Shown here piece by piece: positions 34,575-45,690 of a stretch of DNA of 64,000 bases. Source of the DNA: Forficula auricularia (Eukaryota > Arthropoda > Insecta > Dermaptera > Forficulidae); assembly GCA_024734495.1 (NCBI GenBank), contig JALMQS010000099.1, forward strand, positions 66,004,291 through 66,068,290, written 5' to 3'. The notes under the pieces were generated by a model. That model was not told where the DNA came from, searched no databases, and was given only the letters and a program-made list of their open reading frames with translations. Both the position numbers and the translations under genes were made by a program. The first letter of the stretch is position 1. Every line of letters starts with the position of its first letter.

Positions 34575-35328
34575 TTATTTTTTTATTGGAAAGCGGGTAT
34601 CTTAAGGATGGGACCATATTAATTTGGTCAAATTCTGAATATGTGATCAATGACGAAATAACGTAAATCTCCAATTCTTATGACCAAATAATCGAAATTA
34701 TATTAAATAAAATCTTTTATAAAAAAATCTTAAAACATTCATTTAAAACATGTAAACGTTTCAAGAGACTTTCTATATTTACGAAATGAATTTTATTATC
34801 ATTTTCTGATTCATTCGCCCGACGCTTTCTCTTACGAGATCAATGCAAAGTATTATATTAAGTCACTATTAATAACATCACTAAAAAGAAAAATAAGTTT
34901 TATAAAAAAAAATAAAACCGACTTCAAAAAAATTAAATGCAACAAATAAAATAATAATAACTTAAAAATAAAATAAAATACACTAAAAGGTATAAAATAA
35001 TTATCTAATTTAGTTACAACTAAACGATGAAATATTAACATGAAATTACTTTTTGAAGTCGGTGCCAAACATATACATTTTATGAATCGCACTCGACGGA
35101 TCTTACTTAATACGTTTGGCGGGTACGCTCGCTTATAGGTATAGTTTGTTTGGCACCGACTTCAAAAAGTAATTTCATGTTAATATTTGGTCGTTTAATT
35201 GTAACTAAATGGGATAGTTATTTTATACCTTTTGGTGTATTTTATTTTATTTTTAAGTTATTATTATTTTGTTTGTTGCATTTAATTTTTTTGAAGTCGG
35301 TTTTATTTTTTTTATAAAAATTATTTAA
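34575..35328 (+). mobile_element. GACTTC element (family C), copy 3
   Basis: Short piece of body (to ~34645), about 220 bp of unrelated AT-rich DNA, then the palindromic part (34891-35328) with GAAGTCGGTGCCAAACATAT on the left and its complement on the right. Confidence 0.7.
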
Positions 35329-35520
35329 CTTTTTGTAAAGATTAGCTTATTTACTTCCTTCCTTTTTCAAGTAAATGATTCGAAAGATCATTAATTCTAT
35401 TTTTCTCCAGCCTCTGCTTGTGCTTTAATGCCTTGTTAATTACTCCATTAGTGTAAAAGTACTGGAATTTATACTATTTCCAAAATTGGGCAAAATACGC
35501 CATTTCAGGTATTTTAGATA

Positions 35521-35715
35521 TATAACGTCCTGCCACCATCTTTTCCGCCACCTATAACCATAACATGTTTAAGGCCCATAATTAGAGATACAATTGACTC
35601 CTGCACAGTCTATAAAATCCCCTCAATTTCTTCTTTTAAAGATCGAGAGGCCAATCCAGTCCTTTAGGGACAGCACTTTCTTGGTGCTTAACTCCTTCAA
35701 CCATCAATAACAAGA
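35521..35715 (+). pseudogene. LINE 3' end, decayed
   Basis: Degenerate CCTGCCACCATCTTTTCCGC and ACATGTTTAAGGCCCATAAT (ancestor of PATVFPSTYNLQVFKTRI), then GAGAGG-CCAATCCAGTCCTTTAG and a weak A-tail. Confidence 0.6.
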
Positions 35716-35721
35716 AAAATA

Positions 35722-36425
35722 AGCTGACGTGTTCTGATGTGGCCATCCACTTGACTTTACCATACAACCTGGCCCCTAAAATTATTTATAATCATGTATG
35801 GGACCGGAGGGGGGGTAGTTTTTGCATTTTTATACTTCTGGTGTTCCACTGATTATGTATACAAAATTTGGTTGAGTTTGGTAAATGGCCAAGATTTTCA
35901 TTTTTTGACCCTACACCCCCCCCCTCATTTTGGGATGTTAGTTTTTGCATTTTTAGACTTCTGGGGGTCCACTGATTATGTATACAAAATTTGGTTGAGT
36001 TTGCTCAAACAGCCGAGATTTTTAATTTTTAACCCCCTCTCCATCCCCCTTAATTTTGGGTCGATATGAACCAAAATCTAATCAGCTCTTAATCTCAATG
36101 GACCAAAACTACGTGTGAAATTTGGTTTTGATCTTCACACTAGTTTTTAAGCTAGCTCGTCCACAAAAATTTGGTAACGCACAGACTAACTGACAACCAG
36201 ACAGACAAAACAATTATTATCTTGGAAAATATAATTTTTTTCGATGTAAACTTATTAAAGAGCTTTTTTGTAGAACAAAATGCCGTGGTTTAGCTCAATT
36301 TTTTAAGTCAAATAAGTTTCAGCCGTTTTTTAGATATTTCGAAAAAAATAAGGAAAAAAACACACTTTTTTCATGCACGATTACAATACTTGACCATACC
36401 CTGTATGGTAAAGTAAAAATAAGCC
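35722..36425 (+). mobile_element. Composite element B, copy 2
   Basis: Begins TGTTCTGATGTGGCCATCCA, then ACTTTACCATACAACCTGGC. Contains two full monomers (35790-36062). Ends TGACCATACCCTGTATGGTA. Near full length; inverted counterpart at 8581-9294. Confidence 0.75.
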
Positions 36426-37510
36426 TAAATTAGTCTAAGGCGCAGATTCTAGTGCATTATTAATCAAAACCCACTTATGACGTTTTTTATTTGCTCTACC
36501 GCACTATAACTTTACACTTCCTACCTTCTCCTCTCGTCTATCTCACGCTGAATGAAAGAGATAACAAAAATGTGCAAAGCCTAACTTTTGAACTTAATAT
36601 GTAAACAAATGCTTAAAGACGAAAAAATGTCGAGATATTAATTATACGAGATTAGATAAGCATCATTTCCTGATTAAGCAAACTATGTAAATTCCTGTTG
36701 TGTCATTATCTTAGACAGTATTCTTATTATTGTTTGTTTGTTTTTTTTTAATTTATTTTACTCGTTTTTGAGGAAAAATATCTAACTTATTTTCCTCTGC
36801 AATATTATAATACTTCCCCGCAAATAAAAATTACATACAGTCCTCGGATCGGACTATAGCAAACGAGAACAGTGCTGGTTCATGAAATTATCGAAGATAT
36901 TATTCCGTTTTCTAAAGTAAAAACTTCTCATGTGATTAATCAAATTAATATATATAAGTACTTAAAGAAATATTTTTATACATTGTGTAATTTTGTTTTT
37001 CCATATACATATATATTATTTTTATCAAAGAGTCTAAAATATCACTCTAACGGTTATCTTAAGTAGAAAGAATTAAGATACTGAGAGAAATCATTTAAGG
37101 TGTCCTCTGCTTGATGCAAATAAACGTTATAATTAATTATTATTATTAGTTGCGTATGGACCCTTAGGATCACGCAAAGCCTCTTCAAGAGAATTTCCGA
37201 GCAAGATTCTTCCTTAACCATCTTCTGCTTCTATATGTTCTTAAGTTGGGTCCATGAGTTTCTTCCCGTGATAGTGGGTTCTGGACAGTTGAAAAGCTCA
37301 TTGAATCTGGCCTGGCTGAATCAGTGTGTTGATGTTGAAAGTACTGATGTAAGAATGGATTTTGGATGTTAATTTTCCATATGGCTTCTTCTCTTGAGTT
37401 CGTGGTCGTAGTACTTAGTCAAGCCATAGTTTTTTATGATTGAAGTTAGTCCGACCCACACGTCGGGTTTCTTTAAAACCAGGGATTGTCAGTTCCTTAT
37501 ATATATTTTG

Positions 37511-37935
37511 CAGTAAAAACCCGTTTTTTAGTAAGAACGGGTTCTTACTAGTTCAAACGCCTTTCACTGAATACCTTTGTCGCAACTAGAGTTTATTGAT
37601 GTTGGTTGAGTTTGGTTCAAAGGTCTAGAATCTTAATTTTTGACCTTCCGCCTCATTTTAGGTGTTTATTTTCTAAAATTTTAAACGAAAATGTCAAAAA
37701 TTACATCTTCTACAACTTTGCTTCTAATTTTTGACATTTTCGTTTAAAATTTTTTGAAAATAAACACCCAAAATGAGGCGGAAGGTCAATAATGAAGTTT
37801 CTAGACTTTTGAACCAAACTTAACCAACATCGGTAAACTAGTTGCCATAAAGGTATTCAGTGAAACGCGTTTTAACTAGTAAGAACCCGTTTTGACTAAA
37901 AACCCCTTTTTTTCTAAAAGCTGGTTTTTACTTCA
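37511..37935. repeat. 425-bp palindrome containing an A/B monomer
   Basis: Arms meet at ~37708. Outer words AGTAAAAACCCGTTTTTTAG and their complement. Each arm holds a piece of monomer (GGTTGAGTTTGGTTCAAAGG), so a monomer was duplicated with the arm. Confidence 0.8.
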
Positions 37936-37964
37936 ACATATATATAAATAATTTATTTGTTAGA

Positions 37965-38002
37965 GACTATTGTTTCCAAGGTTTTTTGTCTTTCATCATC
38001 AG
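37965..38002 (-). ncRNA. Hammerhead-like motif, Penelope-type
   Basis: Minus strand: CTGATGA, a decayed helix II, GAAAC-AATA-GTC, TCTAACAA. Helix III matches the form at 7154. Penelope-linked words (CAAGCAGAG, CTCTCGGCAAA) occur 100-150 bp downstream on the plus strand. Confidence 0.5.
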
Positions 38003-38396
38003 ACTTTTTAAAAATATTTTTTCTGTTATTTCTCATCTGGTAAATATAAAATAGATAGTATAATAATAGTAATAGCGAGCTGCTCTCATATTTATCAAGC
38101 AGAGAAAACCCTCATTGAATTCTCTTTATGAAAATCAATAACTCAAGCACTCTCGGCAAACTAAATCTTTTAAATTAGAATTAGGACATTTTTTTTTAAA
38201 TTAATTCATGAGGGAACCCTAAAGTGGACATTTTTAAGTTATTTTGTACCTGCCTGTTTTAAAGAAGTGGATTAACTTAAAATTATGAAAAACTACTAAT
38301 TCTCTAATTTATTCCTTATCAACAAGAAACAAGATCAAATTTGATATCTCCAATATTTTGGAAGATATAGATGAATCCTCCCTATGCATCAATATC

Positions 38397-38414
38397 ATTA
38401 AAAAAAAAAAAAAA
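38397..38414. repeat. Poly(A) tract
   Basis: About 18 A. Confidence 0.85.
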
Positions 38415-38560
38415 ATATTCCATGCATATTTTATAAAAATTTATTTTTCCACTTTGTCAAACTTTTTCAATGAATCACCTTTGATAAATCCTTGTTTTGG
38501 AAATTATTTTCGTCCACATCCCTACAAATGTTCATTTGAATGAACACAAATCATCCGAAA

Positions 38561-38854
38561 TCATCCTTCGTTCATATTAATCTTTCTCATTCTCAATTTT
38601 AATTTAATCCTTGATTCGATTTCGAAAATGGAATGACTCGAATGGTAATTGAACCCCAAGCTTATCCGAGAATCCTTTTGGGTGCCTAAAGGGTGTAGAA
38701 ACGAGCGATCCTCTTTGGACCATTCATTAGCCGAGCTCTCCACGATGTCGACGATGACGATGACGATCCACGAGTGCTTTGGGCTGTATTCAAAGTTTGA
38801 TTCCGTCCAGGAAGGAACAAAGGGCAGAACGCCCTCTTTAAGGACACCTACCCC
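38561..38854 (-). CDS. Candidate terminal coding exon, unrecognised
   Basis: In a GC-richer island. On the minus strand, TTCATTAG could be an acceptor at 38855. The frame is open for 97 codons to TGA (38563-38561): GVGVLKEGVLPFVPSWTESN, FEYSPKHSWIVIVIVDIVES, SANEWSKEDRSFLHPLGTQK, then a Ser/His-rich part and a basic tail. The I/V run comes from a GTCATC repeat. Frames on the plus strand are also open (38649-38858), so the call is weak. Not related in an obvious way to the exon at 128-575. Confidence 0.25.
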   Translation of the reverse strand, partial: GVGVLKEGVLPFVPSWTESNFEYSPKHSWIVIVIVDIVESSANEWSKEDRSFLHPLGTQKDSRISLGFNYHSSHSIFEIESRIKLKLRMRKINMNEG

Positions 38855-39260
38855 CTAATGAAGAGCAAGGCAAATGAGAGCAAGTGCAATCTTCATACTT
38901 TCGGCATGTTAAATGAACAAGCAGCCATGTTCCACGACTCGACTTGTGTTTAAGGATAATTGTCGGTTATTAATCACCAGCAATCTCGTTTAAATTTACT
39001 TCGTTGTTTCCGATTAGGAAATTAATTTCATTAAGATGTGATGCTCGTAAATTTAGATTAGAAATAGGGGAGATTTTTTAAGTAAGATAAGTAAAAAAAG
39101 GAGACAATATAGAAATAAATAGATTGGAGAAAAAAGTGAAAACTTTTTCTAAGCTTCAGTTCATTCTGAAGGGAGAACCACGACTTAATATCGTGTACAC
39201 CTACTATCCAATTTCATTTCCAAGTAGAAGGATCAACAGATGTAGGGGCATTAGATAATG

Positions 39261-41458
39261 CAGGGCTGTTCAACTCGTGGCCAGCGGGCTGCATGCGGCC
39301 CAGCACTGCAATGAGTGTGGCCCAACATAAAGTCATAACTTCCTTAAACATTGAGATTTATTTGTAGAGATTTATTTATCCCCTTTTTCGAAATATGAAT
39401 GTACATTTGTAGAATACGGGAAGCTTTTTTCAACAATAAAATTCCCTAAAAACAAAATTATAAGCTCAACTAAATAAGATAAAAAAAAATAATGAAGTTT
39501 CGAATATGTATTTAAAAATTCTTCCTCTTCTTATACTTATTCATTTTCTAAAATATTTATTATTTTATTAATTTATATGCTACGAGACTAACCAAGTATA
39601 TAGTTATATCATTCTAGTACAAGGAGACAAGGAATTGGGATTTTCTAGAACAATCACAATTAATTGATAATTTCTCGTCTGGACTAAAACTTGTCAGGAC
39701 TTGCTTGACTTTTAGATCTTTGCACGGTCTTACATGTTAATAGATAATGGATAATCAGGGATTATTATATCTGTGACCCTTTCAAAAAAAATTATCATTC
39801 CTCATATCCTTCTTTAATCCCATTTTATTTAAACCGGACTGTCAAACCTGTAGCCCAATATAAAGTCATAAAATTCCTTAAAATATTGAGATTTACTGTA
39901 TGTAAATACTGGCAAACACACAACAATTTGGCTTGATAATCTTTTTTCTCCAAAATAAGAAATCGTAAAATCTACTGTGAAATTTTCATAAAATAAAAGT
40001 GCTAATTTTAAATTTTGAATCTGGAATCAAGATTTCCGAAAAAATAATCATAATTTTGGTCTATTTTCGACTCCATTTTCATTAGAAATAAATTTTCTAC
40101 TTGCAAATATTGTCTTTTTATTAGAATTTTATATTAATTATTTAGCCAGGAAAAAATATAAACAAATACTAATACATGATATTACTTTTTTAAGTATGTA
40201 GGTATGTATTTACATATACGATAAGCTATTTTCAAGTATAAAATTTACGAAAAGTAAAATTAGAAGCTCATTTTGAGCTAAAAAAATAAAAAGTTCTTAT
40301 TTCTACATTATTAACTATGGTATCTTTTTTGAATAACAAATATAAATAGAATTATAATATTTTATCCGCAGTCCGAGACAATTTCATTTTCTTCAAATGT
40401 GGCCCATGTAAGTCAAAAGGTTGGATCTGATACAATTTGACCATATATCTTTTTTTTTTCTAAAATAAGAAGAAATTCGAAAATCTCCCCAAAAGATTTT
40501 TGAATGTGAAAAAATATATCAAGATTTTCGAAAAAATAATCACAATTTTGGCATATTTTACTCAATTTTTATTAGATAGAGCGGTTTTAGAAAGCTCAGC
40601 ACCCCTTCGCTGTCAAATTGGATAAAAGCCGAATCAACGCTTTTGCCAACTCTTATCCTTATGACCTCAAGAGATTGGAACTCACTTCCAGCCACCGTCT
40701 TCCCCTCAACTTATAACCTTCAGGTGTTTAAGACCCGCATCTACAGATACCTTCAACGTAGGAGTTGCCCATAAAATCCCCTCTTCTACTTCTTTTCACG
40801 ATGGAGGGGCCAACCCAGGCCTTTAGGGGATGCAGCTTTTTGGTGTATCTCCTTCTCTCATCAATATCATTAAAAAAAAAATTCTCTCCATTTTTATTAG
40901 ATATAAATATTTTACCTCCAGACTTTCTTATGGAATTACAATCAGACATAAAACTGACAGAAAAATTTTAAAATGTCTCTTTATAAGAAATTAAAATTAT
41001 CTACCCAGAAACAAATACTCCTGGCTTCACAATATTTATTCCTATTTTAGAAATATTTATTTACATATACGTACGTGAAGCTATTTTCAAGAATTAAATT
41101 GATTAAAAGAAAAATTATAAGCTCCAGCATCAGGTAAAAAAATAAGGAAGTTTCGAATCTTTAAAAATTATTCTTCATCTGATATTTCCATTTACTAAAA
41201 TACTCGTATTTATTAGTTCAGTATTTAAAACTTTTTGAAGTGCTAATGGATTTTAAAAACAAAATCCTGAAGGAAAAGAATTCAAAGATTGTTGTGCTAT
41301 GCCATTTTTGCTCCTTTGTCATGGTGAATATCATTATTCTACATTATTATTAATTTTCTTTTTTGATTAACAAATATCAATAGAATTAGTTTATATCTGC
41401 GGTCCGATACAATTTTATTTCTTCAAATGTGGCCCCTGTAGGCCAAAAGACACCCCTG
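39261..41458. mobile_element. hAT-like element, non-autonomous or decayed
   Basis: Left end CAGGGCTGTTCAACTCGTGG, followed by GGCTGCATGCGGCCCAG; right end CAAAAGACACCCCTG. GCGGCCC/TGTGGCCC-rich subterminal words are typical of ZBED-like hAT elements. Similar words at 39841 and 40395 suggest internal duplication. The 8-bp flanks (AGATAATG, ATCTAGAA) do not match well. A LINE inserted at 40579-40889. No transposase recognised. Confidence 0.45.
40579..40889 (+). mobile_element. 5'-truncated LINE insertion with target duplication
   Basis: Flanked by a 14-bp perfect duplication, ATTTTTATTAGATA (40565-40578 and 40890-40903). One frame reads RDWNSLPATVFPSTYNLQ, VFKTRIYRYLQRRSCP and a stop: the conserved C-terminal tail of jockey/CR1-group reverse transcriptases. 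The 3' UTR has CACGATGGAGGGGCCAACCC, and the tail is ATCAATATCATTAAAAAAAA. Only the last ~300 bp were inserted. Short frames on the opposite strand are chance. Confidence 0.85.
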
Positions 41459-41915
41459 ATCTAGAATTTTTGTATAAAAGTTTATTATCAAATTAGTTAT
41501 GATTAACAAATTTCAACTAATTAACTACAACCCTTCAAGACCAAAGCATATCTAACGATACACCACTCGACAAGGTGTTTTAGATTTTTTTTTCATTGAC
41601 ATTTTATATTTGCAGAGGAGTGCAGCAAACACTGTGCACTTGAACCCTTTGAGATTGATTAAAAAATGTTCCATATGGATGTGAACACTGCACTTTGAAG
41701 TTCGAACACATCTGTATTTTTATTTGGATGCAATACTGAATTCTATATAAAAAAGTTCAAATCGCTGATAGTAGCAAGAGCCTACCCCATAATAGAATAA
41801 ATATAATAAAAATAATAAATTGATAAGTGATAGAAAGGAAGCCTATGGATAGTGAAAAAATTCAAATAAATTAAAAGATTTATTTGATATTCATCTTTTT
41901 CATCACTCAAAAACC

Positions 41916-41947
41916 AACGTTTCAGAGGATTTGTCCTTATTCTTCAG
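41916..41947 (-). ncRNA. Hammerhead-like motif
   Basis: Minus strand: CTGAAGA, AGGACAAATCCT as helix II, GAAACGTT; AAACC and GGTTT form helix I. Confidence 0.5.
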
Positions 41948-42108
41948 GGTTTAAAAGGGGTCATTGAGGAAAAATTACAAGATATTTCTCCCTTCTCTAC
42001 TCTAGCAGTACTTGAAATTTGTCCTTTCTCAACAGAGTCATCAAAGGAATTTTTAAAGAATGGATTTTTTTTTTCCTTAATTTTTCCCTCAATGACACCT
42101 TTTAATCC

Positions 42109-42140
42109 TTGAAGAAAAAGGGAAAATCCTCCGAAATGTT
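42109..42140 (+). ncRNA. Degenerate hammerhead-like motif
   Basis: TTGAAGA, AAGGGAAAATCCTCC, GAAATGTT. Inner motif of the palindrome. Confidence 0.3.
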
Positions 42141-42297
42141 GATTTTTGAGTGATAAAAAGATGGATCGGAGGATTTTCCCTTCTTCTTCAGGGATTAAAA
42201 GGTGTCATTGAGGGAAAAATTAAGGAAAAGAAAAATATGACATTCTTTAAAAATTCCTTTGATGACTCTGTTGAGAAAGGACAAATTTCAAGCACTG

Positions 42298-42489
42298 CTA
42301 GAGGCCATAACTAGCTTTTTATGTGCCCGGTGCGAGCTTCTATAACTGCGCCCTTGAAAAAAGTAAAGGTTCTTGGTAGAATTTTAAATAAATATATATA
42401 AATTAGGTAAAAAAAAAGTTTATTCTTCCTGGTCTGGTTATTTCTGCGCCCTGTGCCTGAGCACCGCTGGCACCCTAATTACAGCACTG
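42298..42489. mobile_element. MITE (hAT-like) inside a palindrome arm
   Basis: Left GCCATAACTAGC and CCCGGTGCGAGC; right (inward) CAGTGCTGTAATTAGGGTG and CCAGCGGTGC. AGCACTG is at both sides (42291-42297, 42483-42489). The opposite arm (near 41985-42005) shows the empty site, which proves insertion after the palindrome formed. Confidence 0.6.
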
Positions 42490-42548
42490 TCAAGAGGAGG
42501 CAAGGGAGAAACATCTTGTATTTTTCTTTCAATGACCCCTTTTAAACC

Positions 42549-42579
42549 CTGAAGAAGTAGAAAATTCCTCTGAAACGTT
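42549..42579 (+). ncRNA. Hammerhead-like motif
   Basis: CTGAAGA, a weak helix II, GAAACGTT; AAACC/GGTTT helix I intact. Mate of 41916. Confidence 0.5.
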
Positions 42580-42946
42580 GGTTTTTGAGTGATGAAAATC
42601 CAATAAATATATTTTATTTGAGATAATTTTTTTACTATCCTTGGGCTACCTTTCCATCACTTATCAATTAAAATTTCTACCAGTCCATCTCTCTCCGAAG
42701 AGAAAATTTCTTCTAATATAATAAAAATAAATAAAATAATATTATAACCTAACAAAGTAAACGCATGGTAATACCTATACCAACAAATAGTCATAATTTA
42801 CTTCTACTTTTGTAAGTCAAAGTAATATATATAATATGAAAATTTGAGTATCTTATCTTTTTGAAAAAGTGGATGGAAAATTTTTACAAAAAAAGAACAA
42901 CTTCCGAGTTTCATACCTGTATTTAATTATATGAGAATTTATATAA

Positions 42947-43104
42947 GGACAATTTTATCAAAGATCTTAGTAGTTTATAGCCTAACCGTTAGGCTAACTG
43001 CCCGGATAGCAAGTTAGCGCTCGGGCTCGACTCCTGAGGGGGCGAAACCTTCTGACATATAATATATACATAATAAACTACTAAGATCTTTGATAAAATT
43101 GTCC
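42947..43104. repeat. Hairpin enclosing a tRNA-like sequence
   Basis: Arms 42947-42978 and 43073-43104 are perfect over ~32 bp (GGACAATTTTATCAAAGATC and AAGATCTTAGTAGTTTAT, overlapping words). The loop has a tRNA/SINE-like head: CCGTTAGGCTAACTGCCCG and a B-box-like GGGCTCGACTCCTG. It directly abuts the Helentron-like element. Confidence 0.7.
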
Positions 43105-43122
43105 TGTAATATATGTAAGTAA

Positions 43123-43771
43123 TCTATATATATATAAAATTAATGTTTTGTCTGCACATTGCTCCAAATCACGCCAAATTTTGATTGCACACGTTTCAAG
43201 CAAAGTTTTGAACGAAAACACCCTCAACAAAATTCCTGTCTGCATGTCTGTCTGTCTGTATGTTTCCGTGGTTTCCGCGAAAAGTTGCTCACGATTCACG
43301 TAAAAACGGTTAAAGGGATTATTATGAAATTTCATATTTACATCAGATGTCCTCTAACTTACGTTTTGAGCTATATAACGTTTTGATATTTTGACCCCAA
43401 AAGGGGGTTTGGGAAGTTCACGAATGAAAATTATCAAATAACTCCTAAACTAATAAGTGGAGGGGTGGGGGTGCAGGGTGGAGTTCAGGTGAGGGTCCAG
43501 GGGCGTAGTAGGGTGGGGTGGAGGCAGGGGTGGAAGGCATGGGGTAGGGCACGGGGTGGAGTTCAGGTGAGGGTCCAGGGGCGTAGTGGGATGGGGTGGG
43601 GGCAGGAGTCTAAGGCATGGGGTAGGGCACGGGGTGGGGGTGCAGGGTGGAGTTCAGGTGAGGGCCCAGCGGGGTGGTGGCGTGGGTGCTGGGTTGGTTT
43701 CGGGGGGGGGTCTAGGGGGCGTGCCCCCTGGCTAGTAAGAGGGCCGCCGAAGGCGGGCGCTTGCAGCTAGT
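43123..43771 (+). mobile_element. Helentron/HINE-like non-autonomous element (family 1)
   Basis: 5' end TCTATATATATATAAAATTA, then GTTTTGTCTGCACATTGCTC and a TCTG repeat; a ~240-bp G-rich minisatellite (43461-43700, ~80-bp units with GGAGTTCAGGTGAGGGTCC); then GC-rich stems GGGGGC-GTG-CCCCC-type and GCCGCC/GGCGGGC, ending CTTGCAGCTAGT. This 5' end, minisatellite and terminal hairpin layout is what is known for Helentron-associated INE elements. The 101-codon frame in the minisatellite is an artefact. Confidence 0.6.
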
Positions 43772-44284
43772 ATACCTATATATTTAGTGAAAAATATTGA
43801 CAAATATTTTTTCGAATCTCTGACCCCCGTCCTTCCCGAAAAAAATCCTGGATACGGGCCTGTAATCCCGTCTTTTCAATGGGAATAAAAATGAAATTGC
43901 ATAAAGATCGAGTGATGTTTTCCAATTGCCTTCTTTTTATGTAGAGAGAAGCAAATTAATTAGAGATTGAAAGTCGTAAACGCAGGCGACCCCTCGAATT
44001 TTCTTTACCCTGAGAAGGGGCTAGGGGCGGGAATCTCACTTGAAAGTTCAATATGAATAGAAACTTTAATGGAAAAATTTGCCTCTTTATCTTCTAAGAT
44101 CGAAATCCTGTGTGACTACGACGATTCCTCCCCTTTCTCTCTCTCTTCTTGGTCTGCAAATTAATCAGAATTCATTAAATTATTTCAATTTAAGTTGTTG
44201 GCGGCTGGCTTTTGTTCCCTCGTTCCTCTGATTGGGTGCTTCCTGTCGCTATGGAGACTTCCTCTTCGTCTTCCCGTCCTTTCC

Positions 44285-44600
44285 ACCCTGCAGATAGTCC
44301 AGTCAGCTATGCAAGAAGTCACCCTGCCGCCCCTTCTTTTCAGCCCTTTGATTCCTTTCCGACCGGACAATAAAGTTTCCCTAGAGAGGCTAAATATTTG
44401 CTTCTGCGTCCTTTCACTCGTTTTTCTTTTGGTCTACTCGATTTAAAATGAATTACTTTCTAAAGATATCGCCATATCTGATTTCTTTTCAATTAATCTT
44501 CGAAATATTTCATCCTCTTCATTTAATTTGGCAACTTAATATTCGTATTCATATTTAAGGGTGAATAAAGATAATTTTATCAATCTCAAAAGATATGAGT
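44285..44600 (+). repeat. Dispersed repeat, copy 1 (pair with 48113-48420)
   Basis: ATAGTCCAGTCAGCTATGCA, GACAATAAAGTTTCCCTAGA, CGTCCTTTCACTCG and ATTTAAGGGTG recur in order at 48.1 kb. An 83-codon hydrophobic frame here (44195-44446) is not kept open in the other copy, so it is not considered a gene. Confidence 0.65.
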
Positions 44601-44703
44601 GTTCATGTTGTGGATAGAAATAGATTTAAATTTTCTAAGAAAATCACAAGAGGGTGTTATCTATTCTAGTTCCGAGATGGAATGAATTATTTTTATATAT
44701 TCC

Positions 44704-45213
44704 ATGGGGTAGTTAGGGGGGGCAAGGGAGGCATTGCCCTCTAATAAAACTCATTGCACCCCTAGAAAAATTGAAACTCCATTATTACTAGCAGGGGCAT
44801 CCGCCGTAAATAGGGCGTTTGGGCTTTTGGACTGCAGCCCAGGGCCCCCCAACCCCCCATTGAAGGCAATGGACAATATTGCGAATTAAAAAAAATAATA
44901 TCTAATCTAAAATTACAGTTGCTGTTTGTATAAAATATGATTTTATTATCCTAATTTTTTTTTCATATACATTATAGAAAACAATTTTTAAACAAAATGG
45001 CAATTAGTTTTATTAATTAGGTAGGCACCCAAGTAGTGTTAGCCCACAAATTCACGGTCCACCCCTGATTCCGAGGTATTACTTATTTATTTCACATTAA
45101 ATTATTTCGTTACTTCTAAAATTTGTCAATTCTATTAAAAAGTTAGTTGATTTTTTTAGAGGAGGGGGGCAATGAGCACTTCCCCTCTTGCTTGGCCCCT
45201 AACTACGCTCATG
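44704..45213. mobile_element. MITE with nested MITE (outer)
   Basis: Ends ATGGGGTAGTTAGGGGGG and, inward from the right, CATGAGCGTAGTTAGGGG, with TTGCCCTC/GCAATGAG words further in. It holds the element at 44792-45067. Confidence 0.65.
44792..45067. mobile_element. hAT-like MITE nested in 44704-45213 (inner)
   Basis: CAGGGGCATCCGCCGTAAAT at left, CAGGGGTGGACCGTGAATT inward from the right. 8-bp flanks ATTACTAG and ATTCCGAG agree at six positions. Confidence 0.6.
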
Positions 45214-45325
45214 ACTAGAGTAAATTATTGGTTGTCTGGGACAAAAATGGGAGAAAAATACGGAAAAATAGACCTATCAACGTATCAACAAATAAAATCA
45301 TGTTAATCTTTTAATAAAATAAATT

Positions 45326-45690
45326 GACACGTTCTGATGTGGCCATCCACTTGACTTTACCATACACTTCTGGTTGAGTTTGGTACAAGGGCCTAGATTT
45401 TAATTTTTCGAACCTACAACCCCCTCCCCCTCCCCTCATTTTGGGAGATTAGTTTTTGCATTTTTAGTCTTCTGGTAGCCCACTGATTATGTATACCAAA
45501 TTTGGTCGAGTTTGGTACAAGGGCCTAGATTTTCACTTTTTTGACTCCTCCCATTTTGGGCAGTTTGTTTTTGTATTTTAAGTGTTCTGGGGGCCCACTG
45601 ATTATTTATACAAAATTTGATTGAGTTTGCTCAAATGCCCTAGATTTTTATTTTTTGACCCTCCCCACCTAATTTTGGCTCCAGAATATT
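45326..45690 (+). mobile_element. Composite element B, truncated copy
   Basis: Starts ACGTTCTGATGTGGCCATCC, loses part after CATACA, then carries three degenerate monomers. Confidence 0.7.

Larger units (their letters stand above)
41890..42640. repeat. Palindrome with four hammerhead-like motifs
   Basis: Centre near 42160. Motifs at 41916 (-), 42109 (+), 42166 (-, broken) and 42549 (+) are placed symmetrically. The right arm is interrupted by a MITE (42298-42489), and the left arm preserves the uninterrupted sequence. Confidence 0.8.

Noticed and set aside
43465..43770. 101-codon frame, Gly/Arg/Val-rich
   Set aside because: Translation of tandem minisatellite units in a Helentron-like element.
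44185..44446. Hydrophobic 83-codon frame that might be a membrane protein
   Set aside because: The region is a dispersed repeat; the second copy at 48.1 kb does not keep the frame, and AATAAAG lies within it.
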